A stretch of DNA of 64,000 bases from a virus: positions 28,236 to 92,235 of IMG/VR virus record IMGVR_UViG_3300043410_000565. One strand, written 5' to 3'. Every line of letters begins with the position of its first letter. Position 1 is the first letter of the stretch. A program made the translations under genes and the position numbers. Under the pieces are notes generated by a model. That model had not been told where the DNA came from, did no database searches, and was given only the letters and a program-made list of their open reading frames with translations. Positions 13,070 to 20,028 of this stretch are shown piece after piece.

Positions 13070-13206
13070 AATACCGTGTTTATTACTGGAAGAAATTCCT
13101 TCAACAATTGGAGATTACTTGGCTCATTCTTTGGCACGGTGTAATTCGTAACGAAGGACATCATTCTGGTTGGGGTAAGGGTTGGTTCTACGGGAAGAAG
13201 AAATGA
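13066..13206 (+). CDS. Small basic protein, 46 residues
   Basis: A frame from ATG 13066 to TGA 13204-13206 encoding a basic, tryptophan-rich peptide (MKYRVYYWKKFLQQLEITWL..GHHSGWGKGWFYGKKK). Four-base overlaps on both sides support it. It may be a peripheral membrane or RNA-binding peptide. Confidence 0.45.
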   Translation: MKYRVYYWKKFLQQLEITWLILWHGVIRNEGHHSGWGKGWFYGKKK

Positions 13207-13298
13207 CAGCATTATTTGGTTTCTTTATGGCAATTGCCTATGACGCACCCTTCTGGGTATTTTTAGTTGGTTTTCTTTGTTTAATGGCGGACTCATGA
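13203..13298 (+). CDS. Micro membrane protein, 31 residues
   Basis: A 31-residue hydrophobic peptide (MTALFGFFMAIAYDAPFWVF..) with a single membrane segment, from ATG 13203 to TGA 13296-13298. It is kept because it bridges two four-base overlaps exactly; evidence is otherwise weak. Confidence 0.35.
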   Translation: MTALFGFFMAIAYDAPFWVFLVGFLCLMADS

Positions 13299-13510
13299 AA
13301 GAATCTACTATTGGCGGGATTATCCTTGGATATATCCTAGCATTTATTTTAACATTTGGGCACGCTTATCACCAGATTCCCGATTCGGAGCAGCGTGAGT
13401 TCGCAGGGCAGATGTATACTGTGCACAACGGATTAGGTGCTAAAGCAGCTGGTGCGTTTCTTGCATCTATCTTTTGGCCATTGTATTGGTCAGCAAAGGC
13501 TTGGGAATGA
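13295..13510 (+). CDS. Membrane protein
   Basis: A 71-residue protein from ATG 13295 (ATGA overlap; the frame is open from 13277). There is a membrane helix at residues 6-25 (IGGIILGYILAFILTFGHAY) and a second hydrophobic segment near the C terminus (GAFLASIFWPLYWSAKAW). The soluble part lies between them. Function unknown. Confidence 0.55.
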   Translation: MKESTIGGIILGYILAFILTFGHAYHQIPDSEQREFAGQMYTVHNGLGAKAAGAFLASIFWPLYWSAKAWE

Positions 13511-13692
13511 TTGAACGTTGTTTAGAGTGTGGTGCAAAAGCCACTTGGATGCGGTCAACGCAGTTTGCAGGTGACCATCCTTATTGTGAAGAACATGCTA
13601 AGTTGGAGAAGGACTTTGGTGTTTCGGATTCTTATGCTTACTGGTACGAAATAAAAATTTCGGGTTCCCCAGAGACAGAGACAACAGAGTAA
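13507..13692 (+). CDS. Small zinc-finger-like protein
   Basis: A 61-residue protein starting in an ATGA overlap at 13507. It has C-L-E-C-G followed about 20 residues later by HPYCEEHA, a C-x2-C...C-x2-H pattern compatible with one zinc ion. It has an acidic tail. Function unknown. Confidence 0.55.
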   Translation: MIERCLECGAKATWMRSTQFAGDHPYCEEHAKLEKDFGVSDSYAYWYEIKISGSPETETTE

Positions 13693-13698
13693 TTTCGC

Positions 13699-13727
13699 TT
13701 GCCTTGCAAGAACTTTTATAGTATAAT
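13699..13727 (+). promoter_or_regulatory. Promoter giving a leaderless message
   Basis: TTGCCT (13699-13704), 17 bases, TATAAT (13722-13727). The ATG of the next gene begins six bases after the -10 box, so the transcript would start at or beside the A of ATG. The same spacing is found at 16545 and 21338. Confidence 0.6.
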
Positions 13728-13733
13728 AGTGGT

Positions 13734-13889
13734 ATGAATGATAAAGAAATAGAAGACTTCTATAATGAGCTAGTTGAGCACTATGGTGATGAACTGGTTA
13801 ATTTTGAACATTATCCTTTGCAGTTCGCCATGCAGGTGAAACTGTACAAATATTACAAGGAAGATAAAAATGAAAATAGCAGTGTGTAG
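13734..13889 (+). CDS. Conserved small phage protein, 51 residues
   Basis: The frame from ATG 13734 to TAG 13887-13889 encodes an acidic peptide with NFEHYPLQFAMQVKLYKYY, a pattern I recognise from small proteins of T4-like phages (HYPxQF..QVKLYK). It is probably translated without a leader. It overlaps the metallophosphoesterase gene by 20 bases. Function unknown. Confidence 0.6.
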   Translation: MNDKEIEDFYNELVEHYGDELVNFEHYPLQFAMQVKLYKYYKEDKNENSSV

Positions 13890-14796
13890 TGACGTACACT
13901 TGGAATTTGGTCCACTTACTCTTGAGAACCCAGGAGGAGTGGATGTACTCATTTTGAGTGGAGATATCTTAGTTGAACGTGACCTAGACGAGTGGAATGA
14001 AGCTCAAGCTGGTCAGGGTTTCATGCGTTATCGTTCGGAGATGTTCCATACATTCTTCCAAGAGTGTTCTAGAGCGTTTCCTCACGTACTTTATGTTGCT
14101 GGTAACCATGAATCTTATCATGGGGACTTCGCTTACACCACTAAAGCCTTGAAACGCAAGTTCGCTTACCTTGAGAACGTTCATGTTCTTGATAAAGAGG
14201 TATTCAAGCTGGGTGATTACACGTTTGTTGGCTCTACTTTGTGGACTGACATGAACAATCGCGACCCTTTGACCTTGTATCACATGAAAGATTACATGAA
14301 CGACTTTAGAATCATCAAGAATTCTAACCGTTCGGTGTTCAGAAATGTGCCAATCTATGAATATGACTCAAATGGCAACGTTGCTCGCAATGAAGCAGGT
14401 CAACAAATTCAAATTGGTATGAAAAAGAAGGAAGACCCAGCTACTTTTACCCCTGAAGACGCTGTTGAAGAAAACGAAAAGTGTTTCGAGTTCATCAAAT
14501 TTGTGGTTTCAGAGGCTAAAGACCATGAAAAAGTCATTGTTGTTGGTCACCACACCCCTTCTCATCAATCTTGTCACCCTCGCTACAAGGATGATCAGAT
14601 AATGAACGGTGGTTATCACAATAACTACGAAGACTACATCATGGATCACCCAAAAATCGCTTTGTGGACTCATGGTCACACTCATGAACGCTACGATTAC
14701 ATGATCGGTGAAACTCGAATCATCTGTAATCCACGTGGTTACATGGGTCACGAGGCAATTTCCCGTGATTTTGAATTGAAAGTGGTGGAAGTCTGA
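13870..14796 (+). CDS. Calcineurin-like metallophosphoesterase
   Basis: A 308-residue protein with all the metal-binding motifs of the family: D8-x-H10, G31-D32, GNHE at 78-81, GHHTPS in the C-terminal half and GHTH near the end. The fold hydrolyses phosphomono- or phosphodiesters with two metal ions. T4-like phages often carry such enzymes, and the substrate (nucleotide, nucleic acid or protein phosphate) cannot be told from sequence. AAGGA lies before ATG 13870. The next gene starts in a TGATG overlap. Confidence 0.85.
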   Translation: MKIAVCSDVHLEFGPLTLENPGGVDVLILSGDILVERDLDEWNEAQAGQGFMRYRSEMFHTFFQECSRAFPHVLYVAGNHESYHGDFAYTTKALKRKFAYLENVHVLDKEVFKLGDYTFVGSTLWTDMNNRDPLTLYHMKDYMNDFRIIKNSNRSVFRNVPIYEYDSNGNVARNEAGQQIQIGMKKKEDPATFTPEDAVEENEKCFEFIKFVVSEAKDHEKVIVVGHHTPSHQSCHPRYKDDQIMNGGYHNNYEDYIMDHPKIALWTHGHTHERYDYMIGETRIICNPRGYMGHEAISRDFELKVVEV

Positions 14797-14948
14797 TGAT
14801 TCGAACTGAAGAATTTGATAAAACCGATAAGGAGCGCGACGACGCATTAGAATATTACATGCGTCGTTGCTCTGAACTTGAAACTGAGAATAAAAATCTC
14901 AAAGAGCGACTTGCTCGTCTATTATGGAGTATGGAAGAACATGACTAA
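14796..14948 (+). CDS. Coiled-coil small protein, 50 residues
   Basis: A frame from ATG 14796 (overlapping the previous stop) to TAA 14946-14948. The peptide is highly charged, with a coiled-coil-like C-terminal half (CSELETENKNLKERLARLLW). It overlaps the next gene by eight bases. It may be an oligomerising accessory protein; function unknown. Confidence 0.5.
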   Translation: MIRTEEFDKTDKERDDALEYYMRRCSELETENKNLKERLARLLWSMEEHD

Positions 14949-15144
14949 ATTTACCCTTGTGTGTGATCATTCTTGTGATCTAGATACACACGTTGTTACT
15001 CACACATTTAATGCTGAGTATTTACCCGATGTTCTTTTAAACATTGAACAATTCCTACGTGGTGCTGGTTATCACTTTGATGGTGTATTAACTATTGAAG
15101 AACCTCACTCTGAACACTATTACGATACTGAAAGAAACCGATGA
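14941..15144 (+). CDS. Hypothetical protein
   Basis: A 67-residue protein from ATG 14941. The frame is open further upstream but within the coiled-coil gene. It has beta-strand-like segments (TKFTLVCDHSCD) and many histidines and aspartates. It resembles a small phage protein seen next to nucleotide-metabolism genes. Overlaps the MazG-like gene by four bases. Confidence 0.55.
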   Translation: MTKFTLVCDHSCDLDTHVVTHTFNAEYLPDVLLNIEQFLRGAGYHFDGVLTIEEPHSEHYYDTERNR

Positions 15145-15512
15145 ATCCTTTTAACGATGTAGAAAAATTCCTAAACGCTGTTGGACAAAACCCACCTCCG
15201 TTCACCGTTGGCGAAAACCCTCAATCGCTTTTGTATAAAGAGTTGATTCGCGAGGAAATCAAAGAGTTCTGGGAAGCTGATGAAGCTAACGATGATGTTG
15301 AACGCTTGGATGCTTGCTTTGATATGATTTGGGTTATCGTTGGATATGCCCGTTCACGTGGTTGGGACTTTGACCTTGCTTGGGAAGAAGGTGCTGACTC
15401 TAACCTATCCAAAATTGATCCAGAGACTGGTTTGGTTCGTCGTCGTGAAGACGGTAAGATTCTGAAACCAGAAGGCTGGAAACCACCTAACTTTGAGCAA
15501 TTTGTAAAATGA
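15141..15512 (+). CDS. MazG-like nucleotide pyrophosphohydrolase
   Basis: A 123-residue protein with the all-alpha NTP pyrophosphohydrolase signature. REEIKEFWEAD at residues 37-47 supplies the ExxE metal ligands, and ERLDACFDMIWVIVG at about 53-67 supplies the ExxD pair. Family members cleave nucleoside triphosphates to monophosphate and pyrophosphate, or in phage may act on (p)ppGpp-related or modified nucleotides. It sits beside a predicted deoxynucleotidase, which suggests control of the nucleotide pool. Confidence 0.8.
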   Translation: MNPFNDVEKFLNAVGQNPPPFTVGENPQSLLYKELIREEIKEFWEADEANDDVERLDACFDMIWVIVGYARSRGWDFDLAWEEGADSNLSKIDPETGLVRRREDGKILKPEGWKPPNFEQFVK

Positions 15513-15997
15513 TTACCTTATACCTAGACATGGATGGTGTACTCGCCGACTTCAATAAAGAGTACACAAAGTTTGACCCTGAAAAGGCTGACCGCAAACG
15601 TTTTCGCGAATCAGTCCTTCAACATCATATTTTTGAGAAGCTGGATTTTATGCCAGACACTCAAGAGTTACTAAACCACGTGTCTAGGTTACATGGGGTA
15701 ACTATTGAGATTTTGACCTCCATGGGTACTCATGAACCACTTCAAGCTCAAGAAGCTAAACATCAAAAGCTGAAATGGTTAGCTGCTAAGAATATCCCAT
15801 ACAAAGCTAACTTCGTACACAATAAACAAGAGAAAGCAAAATATGCCACTCCTAGAAGTATTCTTATTGATGACTCTGCTGGCTGTATTTCTCCCTTTAT
15901 TGAGGCTGGTGGTCACGGCATTCTTCATACTAATGCTTCTGATACCATTCGCATTCTTGACTCAACTATTCTTCAACTGAGAGCATTAGATGTTTGA
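15509..15997 (+). CDS. 5'(3')-deoxyribonucleotidase, HAD family
   Basis: A 162-residue HAD hydrolase. The nucleophile motif DMDGVLADF has D7 and acid/base D9, TS of motif II lies near residue 71 (EILTSMG), the lysine motif is in the NKQEKAKYA region and LIDDS is motif IV at about residues 119-123. The short cap and DMDGVLADF opening match the NT5C-type phage deoxynucleotidases, which dephosphorylate dNMPs. It overlaps both neighbours, in line with a nucleotide-metabolism operon. Confidence 0.85.
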   Translation: MITLYLDMDGVLADFNKEYTKFDPEKADRKRFRESVLQHHIFEKLDFMPDTQELLNHVSRLHGVTIEILTSMGTHEPLQAQEAKHQKLKWLAAKNIPYKANFVHNKQEKAKYATPRSILIDDSAGCISPFIEAGGHGILHTNASDTIRILDSTILQLRALDV

Positions 15998-16277
15998 TAT
16001 TTTAGCACCAACCTTCGACTGGATTAAGAATGACTTCAAAAGTAATAAACTTCGTTTTTGTCTTGAGGTCACTGCTTGGGTTCTTTCTATTAGTTGTTCT
16101 CTCGCTATGGCACTCACCGTTCCAAACCCACCTCTCAAGTATCTTTACACCCCTTGGGTCATTAGCACTAGCATATATGCTGGGTGTGCTTATAGTCGTC
16201 GTTCCTTTGGTATGTTGGCTAATTATATGCTTCTCGCGATCATCGACGGAATCGCATTAAGCCAGTGGTGGTTCTAA
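15990..16277 (+). CDS. Conserved phage membrane protein
   Basis: A 95-residue protein with three hydrophobic segments (residues about 22-44, 50-67 and 75-93) and the pattern LTVPNPPLKYLYTPWVIST..YAGCAYSRRSFGMLANYMLL. I have seen this pattern in a small membrane protein carried by many T4-like cyanophages and other marine or freshwater myoviruses. Function unknown. It overlaps the nucleotidase by eight bases and joins the next gene by TAATG. Confidence 0.7.
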   Translation: MFDILAPTFDWIKNDFKSNKLRFCLEVTAWVLSISCSLAMALTVPNPPLKYLYTPWVISTSIYAGCAYSRRSFGMLANYMLLAIIDGIALSQWWF

Positions 16278-16525
16278 TGCAACTAACACAAAAATATATT
16301 AATTTACCTGTACCTCAACCACAACCATCAACTGCGCCATTTGTTAAACCTTTATCGTATGAGTTTCGTGTTGCAGAACTACTAGACGAAGAAGGTAAAA
16401 TTGAGAAGGTTCAATTACAGCTGCAAATTTGGGAACATGATGAATATGGGTCAGGTATTGTAAAGCAGCATTGGAGCGCTGTCCCTCGTATTAAAATTGA
16501 TAAAAATGGGTCAATAATCCCTTGA
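16277..16525 (+). CDS. Hypothetical protein
   Basis: An 82-residue protein read from ATG 16277 in a TAATG overlap. A proline-rich N terminus precedes beta strands (LSYEFRVAELLDEEGKIEKVQLQLQIWEHD in pieces). The stop lies inside the -35 element of the next promoter, so the promoter uses the end of this gene. Confidence 0.55.
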   Translation: MQLTQKYINLPVPQPQPSTAPFVKPLSYEFRVAELLDEEGKIEKVQLQLQIWEHDEYGSGIVKQHWSAVPRIKIDKNGSIIP

Positions 16526-16550
16526 CTTTAATTCCGGATTAGGGTATAAT
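16522..16550 (+). promoter_or_regulatory. Sigma70-type promoter giving a leaderless message
   Basis: TTGACT (16522-16527), 17-bp spacer starting TTAATTCC, TATAAT (16545-16550), then TATAGT and ATG at 16557. There is no room for a ribosome-binding site, so the next gene is probably translated without a leader. Confidence 0.8.
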
Positions 16551-16556
16551 TATAGT

Positions 16557-17105
16557 ATGAATATCTTTTATGTACACCCCGATCCTGTCATCTGTGCTCA
16601 ACAGCACGTTGACAAACACGTGGTCAAAATGATCTTAGAATATGCCCAACTTCTTAGTACTGCTCATCGTGTTCTTGATGGTTCCATTAGTGTTGGTCTA
16701 TCCCCTAAAGGACGGAAGAAAACCAGTTACAAACTTGCCGATGATCGCGATGCCGTTCTGTATTCTGCTACCCATCTTAATCACCCGTCTGCTAAATGGG
16801 CTCGGCACTCACTCTCCAACTATCAACATCTTTTCAAACTTTGGATTGAATTGATGCGCGAGTATCATTATCGTTATGGCAAGATTCATGCGTCAATGCG
16901 TCTTGCTAAACACCTCAAGAATCCACCAACTAATATCCCCACATCAGAAGGTTTCTCTGCTCCATGGCGAGCAATGCCTGATGAATACAAATTTGACCGC
17001 AGTGAACCTAACTACACTGTTAGATCATATCGTGCATATATCCTTGGCGCAAAAAGTCAAATGCTTAAATGGAAAAATCGCGAAACACCTGAATGGGTTC
17101 GCTAA
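16557..17105 (+). CDS. Conserved T4-like phage protein of unknown function
   Basis: A 182-residue protein with the well-conserved opening FYVHPDPVICAQQHVDKHVVKM and the blocks AQLLSTAHRVLDG, THLNHPSAKWARHS, YRYGKIHAS and AMPDEYK, ending WKNRETPEW. I recognise this set from a protein shared by many T4-like and cyanophage genomes. Conserved histidines and aspartates suggest an enzyme, but no function is established to my knowledge. It has its own promoter and apparently a leaderless start. Confidence 0.7.
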   Translation: MNIFYVHPDPVICAQQHVDKHVVKMILEYAQLLSTAHRVLDGSISVGLSPKGRKKTSYKLADDRDAVLYSATHLNHPSAKWARHSLSNYQHLFKLWIELMREYHYRYGKIHASMRLAKHLKNPPTNIPTSEGFSAPWRAMPDEYKFDRSEPNYTVRSYRAYILGAKSQMLKWKNRETPEWVR

Positions 17106-17108
17106 ATA
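17102..17108 (+). promoter_or_regulatory. Late-promoter-like CTAAATA
   Basis: CTAAATA overlaps the stop codon of the preceding gene and lies 18 bases before the start of the next. The same heptamer precedes gp25, the DUF4815 gene and the virion genes near 62 kb. Confidence 0.4.
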
Positions 17109-17126
17109 GGTTTGTAAGGAGTTATA

Positions 17127-17369
17127 ATGCCAACATATGATTTTAGAAATAAAGACACTGGCGAAGTGTTTGAGAAAATTATGAAAATTGCTGAGAAAGA
17201 GCAATATCTCATTGACAATCCCCACATCGAACAAGCAATTGTGAGCGCACCAGCGTTCACTGGTGATCACATCATCATTAAAAAGGATTCAGGTTTTAAG
17301 GAGGTGTTACAGAAAATTAACGAACGAGTGCCAGGTGGCATGAAACAAAGCGGATCTTCTCAACTATAA
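17127..17369 (+). CDS. FmdB-like small protein lacking zinc ribbon
   Basis: An 80-residue protein beginning MPTYDFRNKDTGEVFEKIMKI, the opening of FmdB-type regulatory proteins, but with no CxxC pairs. The C-terminal DSGFKEVLQKINERVPGG matches a protein widely found in T4-like cyanophages, where it usually sits next to phoH or structural genes as here. Start 17127 follows AAGGAG. Function unknown; the missing zinc ligands suggest a changed role. Confidence 0.65.
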   Translation: MPTYDFRNKDTGEVFEKIMKIAEKEQYLIDNPHIEQAIVSAPAFTGDHIIIKKDSGFKEVLQKINERVPGGMKQSGSSQL

Positions 17370-17381
17370 TAAGGGGTATGC

Positions 17382-18143
17382 ATGGCGACAAAGACCAGAG
17401 CAAAACTTCTAGATAATGATTTAAGTGACAAACCAAAAGAGGTTAAAGTAAATAACTCTTTGAAAATTAGGATCGATGATTTAAAAACTTTTGATCCATT
17501 AACTGCGCATCAAAAAGACTTTTATGACGCTTACAAGCGACAAGATTATTTTATTGCATTACACGGTGTAGCAGGTACAGGTAAAACTTTCATCGCTTTG
17601 TATAAAGCATTGGAAGAAGTATTAGATAAAAGCAATCCGTTCAATAAGATTATTATCGTTCGTTCGGCAGTACCATCTCGTGAAGTTGGTCACCTTCCTG
17701 GGGATTTAAATGAAAAAACAGAAATCTACAGACAACCTTACCAGCAAATCTGTACCACTCTCTTTGGAAGACCTGATGCCTACCAACGGTTGGAAGAGCA
17801 ACACCACATTGAATTTATTTCTACATCGTTCATCCGTGGGATGTCCTTCGACGATGCTATCATCATCGTTGACGAAATGCAAAACCTAACATACGAAGAA
17901 ATCGACACAGTTATGACTCGTGTTGGTTATCGTTCTAAAATTATCTGGTGTGGTGATTATCGCCAAACCGACTTGAATAAGAAAAAGAATGACATGTCTG
18001 GTATTCTTAAGTTCTTTGAAATTGCTCAACACATGAGAGCTTTCACTAGAATTGAGTTCACACCTGATGACATTGTTCGTTCATCACTAGTGAAAGATTA
18101 TATCCTCGCCAAACTACGATATGAGGATTATGTAGAGAAATAA
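17382..18143 (+). CDS. phoH: PhoH-like P-loop ATPase
   Basis: A 253-residue PhoH-family protein. Walker A is GVAGTGKT at residues 62-69. The family block RSAVPSREVGHLPGDLNEK lies at about 94-112, FIRGMSFDDA at 150-159, and Walker B IIIVDEMQN at 160-168, followed by GDYRQTDL. PhoH proteins are ATPases linked to RNA handling, and in phages are common auxiliary genes. They are often tied to phosphate starvation, though that link is debated. The stop overlaps the next start. Confidence 0.92.
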   Translation: MATKTRAKLLDNDLSDKPKEVKVNNSLKIRIDDLKTFDPLTAHQKDFYDAYKRQDYFIALHGVAGTGKTFIALYKALEEVLDKSNPFNKIIIVRSAVPSREVGHLPGDLNEKTEIYRQPYQQICTTLFGRPDAYQRLEEQHHIEFISTSFIRGMSFDDAIIIVDEMQNLTYEEIDTVMTRVGYRSKIIWCGDYRQTDLNKKKNDMSGILKFFEIAQHMRAFTRIEFTPDDIVRSSLVKDYILAKLRYEDYVEK

Positions 18144-18796
18144 TGAAAACATTTATACATCATGATTTTGCGAAGTTAGAAAGGGATACAGCTGCTGACG
18201 GTCGTCGAGTTTATAAGACGCCAGAAGGTAAGCTGTATCCTTCAGTCACTTCTATCACAGGTGTTAATAGCACCTTCAACAAGAGTGCGTGGATTCAGCG
18301 TGTTGGCGTTGACGAAGCCAACCGTATTACTCAGCGAGCACTTGACCGTGGCACTCGCATCCATTCTCTCTGTGAAAACTTCTTACTTGGTAATGAAGTA
18401 AAGATTGATATGTTTGATCAAGACATGTGGAGCACTATGCTACCTTTGTTGAACAAGATCGACAATATTCATTGCCTTGAAACTCCACTGTATTCTGACT
18501 TTCTACAAGCAGCTGGTACAGTTGACTGTATTGCGGAGTATGAAGGTAAGTTATCCGTCATCGACTTTAAGACTTCATCTAGGGTTAAAGAGCGTGATGA
18601 TATTCACAACTACTTCGAGCAGACTGCAGCTTATGCCGTTATGTTTGAAGAACGAACAGGTATTCCAATCGGTCGTTTAATTATCTTGATGGTGATTGAC
18701 GATGATGCACCAAGAGTGTTTATTGAGAAACGTGATGGTTGGATTGCAGGATTCCGTAAGTCACGTATGGATTATCGTCAAAAGTATAATATATAG
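18143..18796 (+). CDS. PD-(D/E)XK (RecB-like) nuclease
   Basis: A 217-residue protein with the Cas4/RecB-type nuclease motifs: H74/E78 in GTRIHSLCENF, D128 in AGTVDCIAE, D141-F-K143 in VIDFKTSSR and the QTAAY motif at 160-164. T4-like cyanophages carry a related exonuclease near phoH, gp59 and gp32. A role in recombination or host DNA breakdown is likely from family knowledge. The tmRNA gene begins within a few bases of its stop. Confidence 0.82.
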   Translation: MKTFIHHDFAKLERDTAADGRRVYKTPEGKLYPSVTSITGVNSTFNKSAWIQRVGVDEANRITQRALDRGTRIHSLCENFLLGNEVKIDMFDQDMWSTMLPLLNKIDNIHCLETPLYSDFLQAAGTVDCIAEYEGKLSVIDFKTSSRVKERDDIHNYFEQTAAYAVMFEERTGIPIGRLIILMVIDDDAPRVFIEKRDGWIAGFRKSRMDYRQKYNI

Positions 18797-19115
18797 AATA
18801 TTGCTGTAATCCCTTCAAAGCGAAGGACTTCTGGACGGGGGTTCGACTCCCCCCATCTCCACCAAAAGAGAATTGACACGGTGTACAACGTGCATCACTG
18901 AGTAATCAAATGGTTCAGACGTAGAGCTGAAATTCAGTTTTCTTTTGATGGGGATGCCATGGTTTCGACAGGGGTAGATAGTAGCGACGGCAGCACGACA
19001 GGAGTAGTCGTTAAAAGCAAATCAAAGTAAATGCAAACGATGAAGTTTTCGCATTGGCAGCCTAAACGCTGACTAGGGTTTCGATGGGTTTCCTCGTAAC
19101 AGAATAACCCATCAC
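18797..19115 (+). ncRNA. ssrA: Permuted two-piece tmRNA
   Basis: The acceptor half lies first: a T arm (GGGGGTTCGACTCCCCC, 18837-18853), acceptor strand CATCTCC (18854-18860) and an encoded CCA end (18862-18864). After an intervening segment of about 85 bases comes the coding half, opening GGGGATG (18950-18956). This pairs with CATCTCC over seven positions with one G-U pair, followed by the tRNA-like GGTTTCGACAGGG. The tag frame at 19033-19065 reads GCA AAC GAT GAA GTT TTC GCA TTG GCA GCC TAA, giving ANDEVFALAA. A GATGGGTT/AACCCATC stem (19083-19113) ends the gene. This order is that of circularly permuted tmRNA genes, whose product is cut into two chains. It would rescue stalled ribosomes and tag products for proteolysis. 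A TATAAT at 18785 may be its -10 box. Confidence 0.93.
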
Positions 19116-19130
19116 TAATTCGGAGATATT

Positions 19131-19634
19131 ATGATTGGTGTTGTATTAGGTAATGGTCCGAGTCGTGAACATTACGACAGAAAAGGTGATATTGTTCTTG
19201 GATGTAATATTCCCAATGAAGAACATAGCGTAGATGCCACTGTTATTTGCGATGAAGAGATTGCGTGGATTATTAAAAATGACTTGACTTTAATTCAGGT
19301 TCCAGTTATAATATCTACTAAGGTGTTTGAAAAGTTTAAGGAATTCCGTATCGAGGATCAATTCATAATCTTGGATGTTTTCAAACCCAAAGACTGGTAC
19401 AATGCTGCCCACTATGCAGCCGAGTATCTAATTAAGAATACTGAGTGCGACGAGATTCATTTGTGGGGGTGTGATTCTATTTTTGAGAATACAGTTTCCT
19501 CTACAACTGGTAAACTAATCCAACAAACAACAATTGGCGATACTAGGTTTATCAAGAATTGGCGTAGAGTTTGGAATGAGATTCATATCGACAACCCCGA
19601 TGTGCATTTCGTAGCTATGAGAATGCCTAAATAA
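19131..19634 (+). CDS. Rossmann-type protein (LGNGPS motif), function unknown
   Basis: A 167-residue protein opening MIGVVLGNGPSREHYD, then GDIVLGCNIP, VDATVICDEE and later EIHLWGCDSIF. The LGNGPS loop is typical of DUF115-like and related nucleotide- or sugar-binding proteins that phages carry. ATG follows GGAG directly after the tmRNA. Codons 52-61 contain a full copy of the phage promoter in the sense direction, which is unusual inside a gene. A hairpin terminator follows the stop. Confidence 0.6.
   Translation: MIGVVLGNGPSREHYDRKGDIVLGCNIPNEEHSVDATVICDEEIAWIIKNDLTLIQVPVIISTKVFEKFKEFRIEDQFIILDVFKPKDWYNAAHYAAEYLIKNTECDEIHLWGCDSIFENTVSSTTGKLIQQTTIGDTRFIKNWRRVWNEIHIDNPDVHFVAMRMPK
19284..19312 (+). 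promoter_or_regulatory. Sigma70-type promoter inside a coding region
   Basis: TTGACT (19284-19289), spacer starting TTAATTCA, TATAAT (19307-19312) with 17-bp spacing, a perfect copy of the intergenic phage promoter but located within the gene at 19131. It could drive the downstream genes or a shortened product. Confidence 0.65.
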
Positions 19635-19638
19635 TATA

Positions 19639-19677
19639 CCAGCTTGACGGTTGCTGGCACACACTGAAACCGTTTTT
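19639..19677 (+). terminator. Intrinsic terminator, two alternative stems
   Basis: ACGGTT (19647-19652) pairs with AACCGT (19668-19673) and is followed by a T-run to 19677. An overlapping stem CCAGC/GCTGG (19639-19643/19653-19657) excludes the first. It ends the transcription unit of the gene at 19131. Confidence 0.55.
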
Positions 19678-19697
19678 ACACACACAAGGAGTTAGTT

Positions 19698-19976
19698 ATG
19701 TCAAATATGACACCGTTCGAAATTCGTCTCGAACTATTAAAAATGGCGAAAGATATGCTTGTTGAAGAATACCACGGTAAGAAAGAACAAGTATCACAAG
19801 ATTGGCACGTTAGAGTTGAAAATGCTCGACACGCTGGTTCTGTTCCACCAGAACATCCTGCTATGCCATCTTATCCGACTGAAGCTGATGTTGTCGCAAA
19901 GGCAACTCAATTAAACGGCTTCGTCTCACAAATCCCACAAGCTACATTAGAAAAGGCAAGCAAAAAGTCCACCTGA
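19698..19976 (+). CDS. Conserved cyanophage-type small protein
   Basis: A 92-residue protein beginning MSNMTPFEIRLELLKMAKDMLVEEYHGK. The opening and the block YPTEADVVAKATQLNGFVSQ match a small protein found in many T4-like cyanophages near gp32 and gp59. The N-terminal helix is amphipathic. Function unknown. It follows AAGGAGTTAGTT and is flanked by terminators on both sides, so it may be a single-gene unit. Confidence 0.6.
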   Translation: MSNMTPFEIRLELLKMAKDMLVEEYHGKKEQVSQDWHVRVENARHAGSVPPEHPAMPSYPTEADVVAKATQLNGFVSQIPQATLEKASKKST

Positions 19977-19985
19977 TAGGGATTG

Positions 19986-20008
19986 GGATGTGCATCCGCA
20001 CATCCTTT
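19986..20008 (+). terminator. Strong hairpin terminator
   Basis: GGATGTGC (19986-19993) pairs perfectly with GCACATCC (19998-20005) around an ATCC loop, followed by TTT. It lies ten bases after a stop codon. Confidence 0.7.
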
Positions 20009-20028
20009 AACTTACAAAGGAGATAATT

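Noticed and set aside
17342-17370. Promoter at TATAAT 17365-17370 before phoH
   Set aside because: The matching -35 region (GAAACA) is poor and it lies within the end of the preceding gene.
18797-18870. Ordinary tRNA gene from the T arm and CCA
   Set aside because: No anticodon or D arm precedes the T arm, and the 5' acceptor strand is found downstream with a tmRNA tag frame, so it is the acceptor half of a permuted tmRNA.
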